A stretch of 64,000 nucleotides of DNA from Agapetus fuscipes (GCA_951799405.1 CATOGX010000032.1:44974-108973); one strand, 5' to 3'; numbered from the stretch's first letter, positions 47,014 through 57,706 are shown. Made by a program: numbers and translations. The notes: generated by a model from the letters alone, not told the origin.

Positions 47014-47244
47014 ATGGCACATGGCGCAAAATTAAAATTGTGGACTTTTATATGGACAATATATTTTTTTTTTTTAACTACTTACTTATTTATATATTTT
47101 TTCTTTGTATATTTACTAACATTACTTTTAACTTTTTTAACTTTACTTTTAACTTTTTTCTGTTTCAATGTTATGTTTGTTAGCTTAATATTTTTTTTTC
47201 TGTGTATATTTACTAACCTAAGTTTTTCAAATCTTGTTATGTAG
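47014..47244 (+). CDS. LINE upstream ORF, 76 aa, hydrophobic
   Basis: Starts MAHGAKLKLWTFIWTIYFFF and ends SFSNLVM. Several runs of Phe, Leu and Ile could be membrane segments or simply reflect T-rich DNA. The stop (47242-47244) is two bases before the main ATG, an arrangement that would allow reinitiation. Compared with the copy at 27222, indels leave the frame intact. Could be a genuine small ORF1. Confidence 0.42.
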   Translation: MAHGAKLKLWTFIWTIYFFFLTTYLFIYFFFVYLLTLLLTFLTLLLTFFCFNVMFVSLIFFFLCIFTNLSFSNLVM

Positions 47245-47246
47245 AA

Positions 47247-50200
47247 ATGGCCACCAACAATAATTTTGTACCTGCACGTTGTGGAAATGCCGCCACTAAT
47301 TTTCATAGAAAGAATGAATGGGTTTTCGGGACATGGAATGTAAGGAAGATGAATGATTGCAAGGAGAAAGAAATTATGAATGTAATGAAAGAGAAACGAA
47401 TAAAAGTAATGGGTGTGACTGAAACAAAAATGAAAGGAAATGGTGAGAAAGTATTAGTGAACGGTGAATTGTATATTTGGTCAGGTGTGGAAGATGGGAA
47501 TGAAAGGCAAGGTGTAGGTGTGATTGTGAGTGAGTGTGTAAAAGGATGTATAACGGGTTATCGAAGAGTTTCTCCTAGGATTTTGGTTGTTAAATTCAAA
47601 ATAAACAGTTTGAGACTTTTCTTGGTTGCCTGTTATGCTCCTGTTGATTCAGAGTGTATGGAGGTGAGAATGAGTTTTTGGAATGAATTGAATGCGGTTG
47701 TGCATGAAAGGAAAAATAATGAAAACATTGTAATTTTAGGTGATATGAATGGATGGATAGGTGCACAGAGGGATGAATGTTTGAAAATAATTGGTCCTGG
47801 TGGGAGAGGTGTAGTCAATGATAATGGGCGACATCTGATTGCTTTGTGTGCGGAGCACAGTCTTTTTGCATCGAATACTTGGTTTCGGCATAAGGATGTG
47901 CATCTGTACACGAGGCAGATTGTGGGAAGTCGCACAATCATTGACTACATCTGTGTGGATGAAAGATTGAGAGGAGCCGTAAGAGATAGCCGTGTCTACC
48001 GGGGGCCTGAAATAGGCAGTGACCACTATCTCTTATGTGCCAAAATAATGATTGGTGAAGTAAGAAAGAAGAAACGCAAGAGGAAAGTAAGATTGCCTAG
48101 AATAAAAGTAGAAAGGCTGAATGAAGAAAATGTGCAAGAGAAGTACGTATCAGAGCTCCACAAAATTTTAAGTGTGAGTGAACTTGAGAAGAGTGTGTGT
48201 GGAAAAGATATTGAAAGTATGTGGAAAGATCTGAAAGAAGGAATGACTGAATGCGCTAAAAAAGCATGTGGGGTAACGAAAGGTGGAAGATTGAAAGGAG
48301 ATGCCTGGTGGAATGATAGAGTGAAGGAAGTTGTGAAAGTTAAGAAAAAGTGTTACGAAAATTGGTTGAATGATAGAAATGATAGAAAGCTAGAAGAGGA
48401 ATATAAGATAGCTAAGAGAATGGCGAAGAATATAATTTATGAAAGCAAGATGAATGAACAAAGAAAGATTGATGAAAGGATTAACAAAAGTTTCACCGAC
48501 AGTAAGAAGGAATTTTGGAGGTGGATCAATGCGGATAGAAATAAATCTTCTGCATTGACCACTCCGGGAGTCACAAGTGCTGCCGGTGAGATGGTATGGG
48601 AGAATGAAGAAGTATGCAAGAGATGGAAGAACTATTTTCAAGAAATTTTTGGTCAGGGTGAAAGAAGAATTTATGAACAGATAGATGAAGCGAATGAATT
48701 GAATATTATGAAAGAAGAAATGAAAGTGTCTATTTCACGTCTGAAGAATGGGAAGTCTGCTGGGTTTGATGGTATAAATGGTGAAATGTTGAAAGCAGGA
48801 GGTGAATGTGTGATAGATTGGATGTACGAATTATGTAAGCTCTGTGTGAATGCTGGAGTAGTACCGATGGATTGGAGGAAGGCAGTCATTGTTCCCATTT
48901 ACAAAGGTAAAGGGGACAAAAAAGACTGTCAGAACTTCAGACCAATCAGTCTACTCAGTATACCAGGAAAAGTCTTCTGTAAGGTGATTATAAAAAATGT
49001 GATTCTGACTACTAGTGAAAGGATTTCCGATGTACAGTCCGGCTTTATGGCCGGTAGAGGCTGTGTTGATCAGATTTTTACTCTACGACAACTTGTTGAA
49101 AAACAATTGTCGATGAGGCGGAAGCTGTTCACGGCCTTTGTAGATCTGGAAAAGGCTTTTGACTCAGTAGACAGAGGTATGTTATGGGATGTTTTGAAAG
49201 CATACGGAGTGAATGGGGCTCTCCTAGGTGCGGTGCATGCAAACTATGAAAATAGTAAGGCATGTGTCCGTATTGATGGTGAGTATAGTGAGTGGTTTGA
49301 AGTTTATAAGGGTGTGAGGCAAGGATGTGTGATGAGTCCATGGCTATTTAACATAGTCATGGACAAGTGTGTCAGAGATGCTCGACTTAATGATTGTGGA
49401 TTGATGATAGGAGAGAGCAAAGTGAGTGTTCTACTGTATGCAGATGATGCAGTTCTTGTATCTGATTCAGCAGTAGAATTGCAAACAATGCTCTCTAGAT
49501 TGAATGAAGCTTTGAAAGGTAACCATTTTAAGTTGAATGCAAGTAAGACGAAAGTATTGATTTTTGAAAGAGATGATGAAAGTATGAATTATGAATTTAA
49601 AATTAATGGAATGAATGTTGATGTCGTAAATGAGTTTGTATACCTGGGAAGTAAGTTTGAAAAAGATGGAAGAATGACCGGTGAATTTGAAAGAAGAATA
49701 ATGAAAGGCAGGTGCGTACTGGATGCTACCGCTAGCATCGCCAGGAACCAGAATCTTTCAAAAAATGTTAGATTGGCGGTGCACGGTGGTATACTAGTGC
49801 CAACCTTGATGTATGGAAGTGAAGCCTGGACGGTGAGTGAAAGGGAAATTAGTAAAGTCCATACAGTAGAAATGGACTATCTAAGAAGTATGATTGGGAA
49901 AAAACGAAGTGACAGAGTGAGGAATGATTTTGTAAGAGAAGAATGTGGTGTAAGGGAAAGTGTGAAAGTGAAGATTAAAAGAAGTATGTTAAGATGGTTC
50001 GGGCATATGGAGAGAATGAGTGATGAAAGATTGACGAAGAAAGTATATGTTGCTAAAATAGATGGATGTCGTGGTAGAGGAAGACCGAGAAAAGTATGGA
50101 TGGATCAAATTTCTGAAATAGCGAATGAATGGGATATCCAGAGTCATAATAAAAGGAGGACTTGCATGAAAAAGGTTATGACTCTGGATGAAATGAAAGA

Positions 50201-50252
50201 AGTGTGCAAGGACAGGAAGAAGTGGCGGCTAATCTGCAATGGTGATTTCTAA
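47247..50252 (+). CDS. RTE-type LINE polyprotein: AP endonuclease - reverse transcriptase
   Basis: 1001 aa, uninterrupted. The endonuclease (about 28-262) has all key motifs: GTWNVRKMND with the catalytic Asn, VTETK with the metal-binding Glu, LVACYAPV, GDMN at 165-168 and SDH at 258-260. RT (about 500-800) shows GKSAGFDGIN, WRKAVIVPIYKGKGD, FTAFVDLEKAFDSVDR (motif A), GVRQGCVMSPWLFNIVMD and YADD at 731-734. The C-terminal ~200 residues include MLRWFGHMERMSDERLTKK and GRGRPRKVWMDQI, conserved in related LINEs and without a known fold. There is no RNase H or gag-like part. The ATG at 47247 is chosen because it follows the upstream ORF in both full-length copies. Confidence 0.94.
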   Translation: MATNNNFVPARCGNAATNFHRKNEWVFGTWNVRKMNDCKEKEIMNVMKEKRIKVMGVTETKMKGNGEKVLVNGELYIWSGVEDGNERQGVGVIVSECVKGCITGYRRVSPRILVVKFKINSLRLFLVACYAPVDSECMEVRMSFWNELNAVVHERKNNENIVILGDMNGWIGAQRDECLKIIGPGGRGVVNDNGRHLIALCAEHSLFASNTWFRHKDVHLYTRQIVGSRTIIDYICVDERLRGAVRDSRVYRGPEIGSDHYLLCAKIMIGEVRKKKRKRKVRLPRIKVERLNEENVQEKYVSELHKILSVSELEKSVCGKDIESMWKDLKEGMTECAKKACGVTKGGRLKGDAWWNDRVKEVVKVKKKCYENWLNDRNDRKLEEEYKIAKRMAKNIIYESKMNEQRKIDERINKSFTDSKKEFWRWINADRNKSSALTTPGVTSAAGEMVWENEEVCKRWKNYFQEIFGQGERRIYEQIDEANELNIMKEEMKVSISRLKNGKSAGFDGINGEMLKAGGECVIDWMYELCKLCVNAGVVPMDWRKAVIVPIYKGKGDKKDCQNFRPISLLSIPGKVFCKVIIKNVILTTSERISDVQSGFMAGRGCVDQIFTLRQLVEKQLSMRRKLFTAFVDLEKAFDSVDRGMLWDVLKAYGVNGALLGAVHANYENSKACVRIDGEYSEWFEVYKGVRQGCVMSPWLFNIVMDKCVRDARLNDCGLMIGESKVSVLLYADDAVLVSDSAVELQTMLSRLNEALKGNHFKLNASKTKVLIFERDDESMNYEFKINGMNVDVVNEFVYLGSKFEKDGRMTGEFERRIMKGRCVLDATASIARNQNLSKNVRLAVHGGILVPTLMYGSEAWTVSEREISKVHTVEMDYLRSMIGKKRSDRVRNDFVREECGVRESVKVKIKRSMLRWFGHMERMSDERLTKKVYVAKIDGCRGRGRPRKVWMDQISEIANEWDIQSHNKRRTCMKKVMTLDEMKEVCKDRKKWRLICNGDF

Positions 50253-50628
50253 TGTTGGTGTATTAATTTGCTACATTTTTTGCATAGGAAATTTCTGACG
50301 TTTTTTGTATAGATTTCTTTGTAAGGTTTTGTTCTTTTATATATTTAAATGTAATTTTTTATTCATATTCCTTGACTTATAGGTTGGTATGAGGCTGACC
50401 ACCCATACTGTAAAAAATGGTTCACTTTGCCAATGTTACCCCTGTTTCAGGGAAGGTCGGCAAAAGTTGTGGGGCTTATGTTCATTTGAGGTTTGGATTT
50501 TATTTGTAAGTACACATTCAGCATTTGTAAGCGCGAACTACACTTGTTGGTTTGTGGGCTTACATCTGAGAGCTTTAAATGAATATATCCTTGCAACTTA
50601 GATTATTATTATGATTATTATTATTATA

Positions 50629-51794
50629 GGTTTATTTCAGAGATTCACCTACTTAACTAAGCGGAGGGAGGTTTTCTTCTTATCTTCGACAAAGTAATTA
50701 TTTACTGTCGCTATCAATTATGTACTAACGCAACACACACACACACACCACTATTGACACTTTGCATCCAATTAGATTCTCTCTCTTGCCGGAATTCTGC
50801 AATGTTATATTGAATTAAGAAATGTTTGGTCCGCTTGCATTCGAGATATACTGATTCCTGAAGTCAGCCGTTCCCAATGTCGTTTCCTTACCGAATGGTC
50901 CTTCCTGAAATTTCCCTTGTTGTGGAAAACGGTTGAACGAGTTTGTCCGGTGGGTAGTGTATCGCATAGGTTTGCAAGATGATGGGACCTATTGTTTTAG
51001 TTTATAAATGTGGGTTTGGTGTTGAACGTTCCACAGTCACGGGAAGACCCTAGTTTCAGGAAAATTCCTGAAAACCTATAACATTCAATGCAGAATTACC
51101 TAATCACTCTTACACATTACGGAATGCTGCTCTCCTTGAGGTGGTGAGAATGAAAGAATGATTATGAAGGATTTGCATGCTGCATGAATTACCAATAAGT
51201 AAGGCCCGAAAGTAATCCATCTGAAGGTGAAAATGTATTCCAAACACACCATTACACATCCATCACACTAGGGGTTGGCCAAGCTAATAAAATACAAATT
51301 TCATAAATAAATTATAAACAAACAAACTGCAGTATGTGCTGAAGCCGAAATGCCTGCAATCTCATATCGAGATACACAAAGAATAACGCAGATGTACTTA
51401 ATGCAGTTGAATTTGAAAACCGCTGAGTGACCTTGGTCATAATATGTTCCCGATCACAACAAAGTTCCTGAAAATTGGCAGCCGGCCTCTGGCCAAATAC
51501 AACCGGATATGTTCCTGACCTTCTGATCGCAACGAGAGTTCCTGAAAGGATCTGGGCTCACTCAGCTGGATTAATGTTCCATGATCTCTGATCATATATA
51601 CTTGGAGTTTGCTTGGAGCCAACATTATTGCAGTAACTTGTAGCTGAACACACACAATCCAGACTAACCTTCCTGTCCCGTGGTTTTTTGCAGCAAAAGA
51701 TTACCATACGGAGAAGATGGGTAGAGTACAAGGGGAATTGGAGGAGGTACTCACAAGGCCGTTGGGGCCATTTGCCATGATTAATTAGAGTCAC
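50629..51794. other. non-coding stretch, one speculative exon
   Basis: Includes (AC)n near 50727 and the phrase GTTCCTGA repeated around 51463, 51504 and 51538. On the minus strand, ATGGCAAATGGCCCCAACGG followed by CCTT|GTGAGT (51780-51757) could be a small first coding exon in phase 0. Nothing else recognised. Confidence 0.3.
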
Positions 51795-51807
51795 TTAACC
51801 CGTGGGA

Positions 51808-51863
51808 CGCCGGAACGCAGATCTGCGCTGTCCCCGTAGAGCGCCGGAACGCAGATCTGCGCT
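51808..51863 (+). repeat. two 22-bp direct repeats in the piggyBac terminal region
   Basis: 51808-51829 and 51842-51863 are identical, each containing the palindrome CGCAGATCTGCG. Position just inside the terminus suggests transposase-binding sites. Not seen at the other element's end. Confidence 0.7.
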
Positions 51864-53738
51864 CGAAGGACATATCGCGATTTTTATTTTTTTTCTTTAG
51901 TTTTTGTGTAGCAATAAGACTGAAAATCGCTCAACATGTTCCTATTGGGTGAAGCCATCAACTAATCAAATCACGGCATTCATTTCGGTTATGAAGGGCT
52001 TGTGGAAAATATTCAAAAGTTCGAAAGTTTTCGCCGTGAGTGGACGTGCATTGGACCTCAAAGTTTACGGATTATAAATACATCATTTGAAAAACGTAAG
52101 TAAAGTCTATATTTTCTATATTAAGATCATTATCCTAATAGCATTGAATAAAAATATTACGAATAAGTAAGTAAAATCATTTGATAAATCAACATAAACT
52201 TTGATACTGACTGTTAGTCAGAGCAACGGTACTTTTGAATATTTTATTTCTTCATATTCTTATTCTACCGTGAATATGTTTTATACACAGTTTTGAAGAT
52301 AATTTTGTAAGCATTTCGTTGAAATACAACAATAGAAGCAAGCTAGAGTATTTTTTTCTAAATTCTTGTCGAAACTTGTAGGTAGCCGTCAGAGCATCTG
52401 CGCTTCCGGCCGAGCGGTTTAGGTACAGGCTGGTTCGAAACATTTTGACCCTTGTATGCCCAAACGTATTTCCGTCAAATATTTGTTAATGCATTAAAAA
52501 TTAGTAAGTGGTAAAATATGACACAGTGTGCACAAAGCCAAAAGAAAGTTTTATACAGACTAGATCTGTTCTGAAATTGTGTTTTTATTATTTCGTCTTT
52601 TTTTTCTATTGCACTCGAAAGAGGCATAAATTAAATTACGTTTGAGGGTGAATTTCGTATGTATTTCGTCTTTTTAGATTTTCTTAAATTTTTTTTTTAC
52701 CTGCTTTTCACCTGCACTTTAGAGAAGCAAAAAAGAAATTTAATGTTGGCGTGAAATTTGTACAGACCAAGTCTTTAGTGTTTCTTAAATTGTGGTGTTT
52801 TTTTTTTATTTATTTTTCTTTTTTTTTTCACTTTTTCCAAAGAGGCTGAAATTAAATCATGTGTAAGCGTGAATTTCGTATATACGTTGTAGATACTAGA
52901 TCTATTCAGACTTTCTTAAATTGTGTTTTATTTTATTATTTCCCTTTTCTCACTTGCAAATGAAGATTATTTTTGTTATTGTTAAAATAATAAGAAGCAA
53001 AGATATTTTAGTAGTAAAGATATTTAAATGAAATAAAAACGACTGCACAGAAAACAAGACAGCATCTCATATTATTTTGCATAATAAAAAAAATGCTTTG
53101 CTATTTTTGAAAAAAAAAACAATTTAAAACATTAATATCTCAAAATAAAAATCGGTTCAAAATATATTATATGTAATAACCCTGTATGCATTATTGCTAC
53201 TTTATGTCCCACAGAAACATCTACGATCTGCTAACATATTTTATTATTTTTTGTAGATGGATAATCATAAGGTCTTTATTGTTTTTTATCAATATGTACA
53301 AAGTATTACAATAAAAATAAATTTTAAAAATCTAATTACAATAAATACTCCCCAAAGTAAGCATAGCTTGTGTTTTGGGGAGGATTCCAATTTATCTTAA
53401 CTTAAAATTAATCACTTCTATAATCTATAATCTAAGTTGCAAGGATATCGCACATTTAATAATAAAGAGCAATAACTCAAAAAACATGAATGTTGGGAAA
53501 TCACGTTTGAAGTTCAGACATCCAGTACAACTTGTATGGGATGAAAAAGGCGGCCGATGTTTTATCTCGGTCATATTCGTCCAAATTGAACGGCTGTCGT
53601 ATTCTACCTATTCTTCTCGCATTGTTCTTGCGTTTTATTACAAAATCTCGATTTTCCCAATTTTCGAGTTATTTCTCTTTATTATTAAACGTGCGATATA
53701 TTCAAAATCGTTATATAACAATGTATAACAATGTGAAG
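51864..53738. other. 5' region of piggyBac element 1, no coding exon
   Basis: A possible 5' UTR donor (AAAAAC|GTAAGT) is at about 52097. From about 52490 to 52970 there are diverged repeats of about 115 bp with GGCGTGAAATTTGTACAGAC and TTTCTTAAATTGTG, the same family as at 59165-59670. A 35-bp LINE tail (minus) sits at 53414-53448. Confidence 0.5.
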
Positions 53739-53840
53739 ATGGCATACCCGGTGATGCGGTCACCCGAGGGAACCCTTCAGGTGATACCTGAGGAGGGTTT
53801 CCCGGTACGATCAGTGAGATGGAGCTCCGGAGCTACTCAG
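53739..53840 (+). CDS. piggyBac element 1 transposase, exon 1
   Basis: 34 codons: MAYPVMRSPEGTLQVIPEEG then FPVRSVRWSSGATQ, with a donor CAG|GTAACA. It leaves phase 0, matching exon 2. Chosen because the phase and open frame fit; homology to known exons is not established, so it could be a promoter-proximal exon captured from elsewhere. Confidence 0.45.
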
Positions 53841-54962
53841 GTAACAATTTATTTCCATTCATATTTTCAAAACCGAAACCTTTGCTTATTTATCGTCTAT
53901 TGGCTTTGCAAAGATATATTAATATTTAACCTATCTAGCCCCAGCAATTTTGTAAAAAAGCGCCCAGAGCAGAGGGATTTGCTTGAGATTTTTTGGATAA
54001 ATACCTGAAGCAACAATGTCTTTCAAAAATTTGGTACTTAAGGGTGATTGAGAGGTCAGCGCGCCCAACTTTGATGACCGAAATCACCCATATTTTGAAT
54101 GGTAAGGTAGTATTTTTTCTCCAGTTTAAATTAACACATAAAATAAGGTATTTTTTTCCATAAAATACCAATTCAAAATAATTTTATTTACGGAGATACC
54201 TTAAATGGAGATTTCCACTGTTCTTATGAATAAATCCTAACTTTTTTTTATTTCAAAACATTCATTTTGATTAGTTCTATTTTTTCTACTTGTTAGTTGT
54301 TTTTTTTTACTTTTCATTGATTTTGCATACGATATTGTAGCTAAATTCGTCTTTTAATGGTTTATTTTCCTTTTAGGATTTGAAGTGATATTTTTTATGT
54401 TTTCAATGCATTACTTGTTTTATTTTTTCTCCTCTAATTTATAATTAATAATGGAAAAAGAAAGATTTTCATACAAAAAATGATCCAGTCTTTGGCGCCA
54501 CGGATAAACTGTGGCGGATTCGTGAACTGGCTTTAAATATAATATCTCCTCCGTTTTTAACAAAAAAATTATGAGTCCGAAATTTAGGTGTAACGGAGTT
54601 CAAGCGTTTACGTTAAAACTGGACCAAACAGGTACAAAAATGCATGAAAACCAAAACGCCAGCTCGAGATGCTGTTTAAGATTCGATACATTTTTCGCAT
54701 GCGGTCTATTTCCTATAGTTACGAGAATTTTACACTTCGGGTATACTCGTATATCTTCGTATATCGACGGAAATGCACGAGTGGCTGTGGTTTAGTAAAA
54801 TACGTATATACAGGTATTCCACTAGAAAGATTCATTTGTTGGCAAAACATAAATTATTTCGTGTCAGAATATCGTCGCCTTACTTTCAAAACCTCGTATC
54901 TCAAAAAAAATAATATTTTGCTTAAGTACTTCTTTCTATATAATATTACATAACTACTACAT

Positions 54963-55580
54963 ACTCGATGGTTTGAGCATATGGAGAGAATGAATGAGGA
55001 AAGACTGACGAAGAAAGTATATGTGGCAAGAATGGAAGGGCGTGGGTTCGAATCCCGGCGGAGCACAAAAAATATACCATTTATATTTTCAAATTTGCTC
55101 TTCGCTGAGATGAAAAATTCATAAACCTTTACCAAAGACTGGAGGAAATGAAAGAAGTATGTAAGGAAAGATAGAAATGGCGGTTGATCTGTAATGTTGG
55201 CGGCTTGGGTTTATAAAATTGGAATTTGTTTTAGTTTTGATGTCCATAGAAATGATTATTTATTGATTTAAATTGTCGTGTATGTTCCTTGACTTATAGG
55301 TTGGTATGCGGCTGACCACCCATGCTGTAAAAATGGTTCAATTTGCCAATATCACCCCTGTCTCAGGGAAGGACGGCAAGAGTTGCAGGGTGTATGTCCA
55401 TTTGAGATTTGGTTTTTATGTTGTAGGTTCACATGAGGCATGTGCAAGCGCAAACTTGTACGTGTCTGGTTGTGAGAATGCATGTAATGTGAATCTCCAA
55501 TGTAACATATCTTTGCAACTTACATTAGATTAGATTAGAATTGATATAAATCTCTGCAGCTTAGATTAGATAAGTAAATT
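54963..55580 (+). mobile_element. LINE fragment with a SINE piece replacing its middle
   Basis: LINE ORF end (GGTTTGAGCATATGGAGAGA to GGCAAGAATGGA), then SINE-A sequence 55040-55140 (GGGTTCGAATCCCGGCGGAG ... ACCTTTACCAAAGACT), then LINE again from GGAGGAAATGAAAGAAGTAT through 3' UTR and tail at about 55580. About 130 bp of LINE are missing at the SINE site. Confidence 0.72.
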
Positions 55581-55903
55581 ATTTAAGTTAACCTGCTTTG
55601 TTTCATTGCTATAAAAATCACTTTAAGCAGAAATAAAGCACTTACTGCCTCTTTAATTGTACATTTGCTAAGAAAAAAAGTAGGTCGTATCTGTCACTTA
55701 CTGCTTTTATGCTTAGTTTTTCTTATAACCAAAAAGCAGTAAGTGTTATAATTTTATGAATTGTTAATTTATTTTCATATTTTTTAATAGTTATACGTAA
55801 AAGGTCACTCACAAAAACCATGGTAAAAAATTGAAACTGAAATCTTTAAATTTAAATAAGTTATATTATCTAGGTTTTTGGCAGTTACTTCGTGAAAGTT
55901 CAT
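55581..55903. other. piggyBac element 1 intron, no feature seen
   Basis: AT-rich. The 20-mer-like phrase AGCAGTAAGTG recurs inverted (55640-55745), giving a weak hairpin around GTAGGTCGTATCTGTCACTT. Confidence 0.35.
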
Positions 55904-56055
55904 TTTAATAGATTAAAATAAAAAACTTATTTGTTACAATTCACATGAGCTTTTATTATTTTTAAACACTACCGGTTTCGGGAGAAGCAATACCTCCCAT
56001 CTTCAGGTGTAAATTAAAAACTATCCTCTTTAACTCAAAAGATAAAATAGACTAC

Positions 56056-56427
56056 ATGATGAAAAGTGGAGTTTACGAGATCTCTTGTGGAGATTGCGAT
56101 CTGAAATATATAGGTCAAACTGCAAGAAACCTTAAAACTAGAATTCAAGAACACCGCCGTTGCCTAACAAGCAACGGTCATTCTGAATTCGCCAACCATA
56201 TAATAGAGTCTAACCATTCCTTTCATACCCACACACTAAAACTCCTTCACTCCATTCCCTACAAAGGTAAAATCATGAATAATTTTGAAAACCTAGAAAT
56301 CCAAAAAAATATTAATTCAGTAAATAACCTCTTAAATAGTATTATATTTCCTAACACTTCTCCCCTACTTTCTATGTTTCCTACTACACCCCGCCCACAT
56401 AACACTCCCCCCCCTCCCCCTCAGTAA
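56056..56427 (+). pseudogene. Penelope-type GIY-YIG endonuclease fragment
   Basis: The frame reads SGVYEISCGDCDLKYIGQTA then RNLKTRIQEHRR. GVY and YIG form the GIY-YIG motif with a C-x2-C in between, typical of the endonuclease that follows RT in Penelope-like elements, and the Arg after it (TRIQEH) is catalytic in the family. The end is Pro-rich low complexity (RPHNTPPPPPQ). The upstream RT is missing. The open frame is 123 codons and enters from upstream sequence with no start of its own. Confidence 0.78.
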
Positions 56428-56473
56428 TTCAAATCCTCACGTCATAATGTATTGTATTTGTATGTTAGTTTAT

Positions 56474-56525
56474 ATTTACACCTGAAGATGGGAGGTATTG
56501 CTTCTCCCGAAACCGGTAGTGTTTA
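56474..56525 (+). ncRNA. hammerhead-ribozyme-like core in the Penelope inverted repeat (right arm)
   Basis: ACAC, then CTGAAGA, an extra T, stem GGGAG/CTCCC, then GAAA, palindrome ACCGGT, then A, then GTGT. ACAC/GTGT would form stem I, and the self-complementary ACCGGT could form stem III between two molecules. An inverted identical copy is in the left arm (55966-56014, minus strand). The extra U after CUGAAGA departs from the consensus. Confidence 0.42.
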
Positions 56526-56584
56526 AAAATAATAAAAGCTCATGTGAATTGTAACAAATAAGTTTTTTATTTTAATCTATTAAA

Positions 56585-57569
56585 TAAGTTAGCCCAACAA
56601 ACTCAAGTTTGAAGTAGATTATCTCAAAACAAATATTTTGCAGATACTTCCTTTTTGGTAAGCAGGGCAGAACAGCAGAACGTCGCACTGGTAAATAAAA
56701 ATAATGCTCTGCACACAAATCCGTGTTTGTATTCAAGATGCAATAAATTCTTAAAGTTTGTGTACAACACTCATACAACACTATTATGTGTGCTGAATCT
56801 TTTATCTGAAGATTCACAATTAATTATATAAAAAGTAAAACGCTCTCAAGGAGCGTTGTGTTACTTTCTATACAATTTTGTGAAAAATGAAATGTGTAAC
56901 AAATAATAAATTAATTTATTTCGAAATAAAGTAAATACTTTTATTTTAAAAATGTACAACTTATTGCTTTTAATTAAAGTCAGGATTTTTTTGATGTATT
57001 ATAAAAAAGAAACACAAAATGGCTAAGAAAAGTTTCTAAGCCCTACCGGTGAATTCTAAAAGCGTTTACACAGCCATAGCGTTTATCCAAAAGTTTATAA
57101 AAACTAAAACGCTGGGGAGTAGCGCCATCTAATCATGATGAGTCAAAGTTATTTGACATAAAATTACGATTTTAGTTTCATAAAACAATTAAAGAGGTTC
57201 TTTAGTCCCGATATTAATAACCTTCTTAAGCTCTCGTATAACCTTAAATCAACGTATTTGTTTATACAACATTCAAGCTAAATAAATTAGCTTGAAATAA
57301 AAACAAGTAGAAACTAACAAAAAACGTGACTTAAATATTAGATTTTTTGGTTATGAGAATATTTTTTCCCTTTGGCTTAATTTTTTGTGTCAGTTTTTGT
57401 GTTTCAACATTTCATTTCAACACTAAAAGTTTGTAAAATATGTAATTGTACAGAAAATTTATCCAAATTACATATAAGTTTGATGTGCTTTGAAGCATTC
57501 TAAAGGTCCGATCGCTACTCTTTAACTTCACGGCCCCAAAATTAATTCTAGCATTTTTATTTGTTTCAG
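56585..57569. other. piggyBac element 1 intron, no feature seen
   Basis: AT-rich. The last ~100 bp (GATGTGCTTTGAAGCATTCT onward) match the corresponding intron of element 2 at 63360-63440. Confidence 0.45.
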
Positions 57570-57632
57570 GTTGTACGAGCGTACGACGAGGAGCCCTACT
57601 GGATGGAGGAAGAGCCTTCTCTTTCTGTTGCG
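57570..57632 (+). CDS. piggyBac element 1 transposase, exon 2
   Basis: 21 codons VVRAYDEEPYWMEEEPSLSV then A, between TTTCAG and GCG|GTTAGT, phase 0 to 0. The equivalent exon of element 2 (63286-63348, minus) has the same length and splice sites. Confidence 0.62.
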
Positions 57633-57706
57633 GTTAGTCAGTTATAAATACAGCTGTTCTTCATGTACACATGAAATGAATGCTTTAACTGTATTTATTT
57701 TTCTAG

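Larger units (their letters stand above)
46974..50628 (+). mobile_element. full-length, apparently intact RTE-type LINE (~3.65 kb)
   Basis: The 5' end is shared with 27182. It has a T-rich leader with a 76-aa upstream ORF, a single 1001-aa ORF, a 350-bp 3' UTR and a tail of short repeats drifting into (TTA)n. No poly(A). Single APE-RT ORF, no RNase H, short 3' UTR and simple-repeat tail fit the RTE clade. Antisense to qin/RNF17. Of all copies here, the most likely to be active. Confidence 0.93.
55904..56584. mobile_element. Penelope-type GIY-YIG fragment between 111-bp inverted repeats
   Basis: Arms 55904-56014 and 56474-56584 are, as far as I can align them, perfect inverted repeats of 111 bp. 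The loop contains a GIY-YIG ORF. Penelope elements often have LTR-like repeats in direct or inverted arrangement. The RT part is absent, so this is a 3' fragment. Confidence 0.75.
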
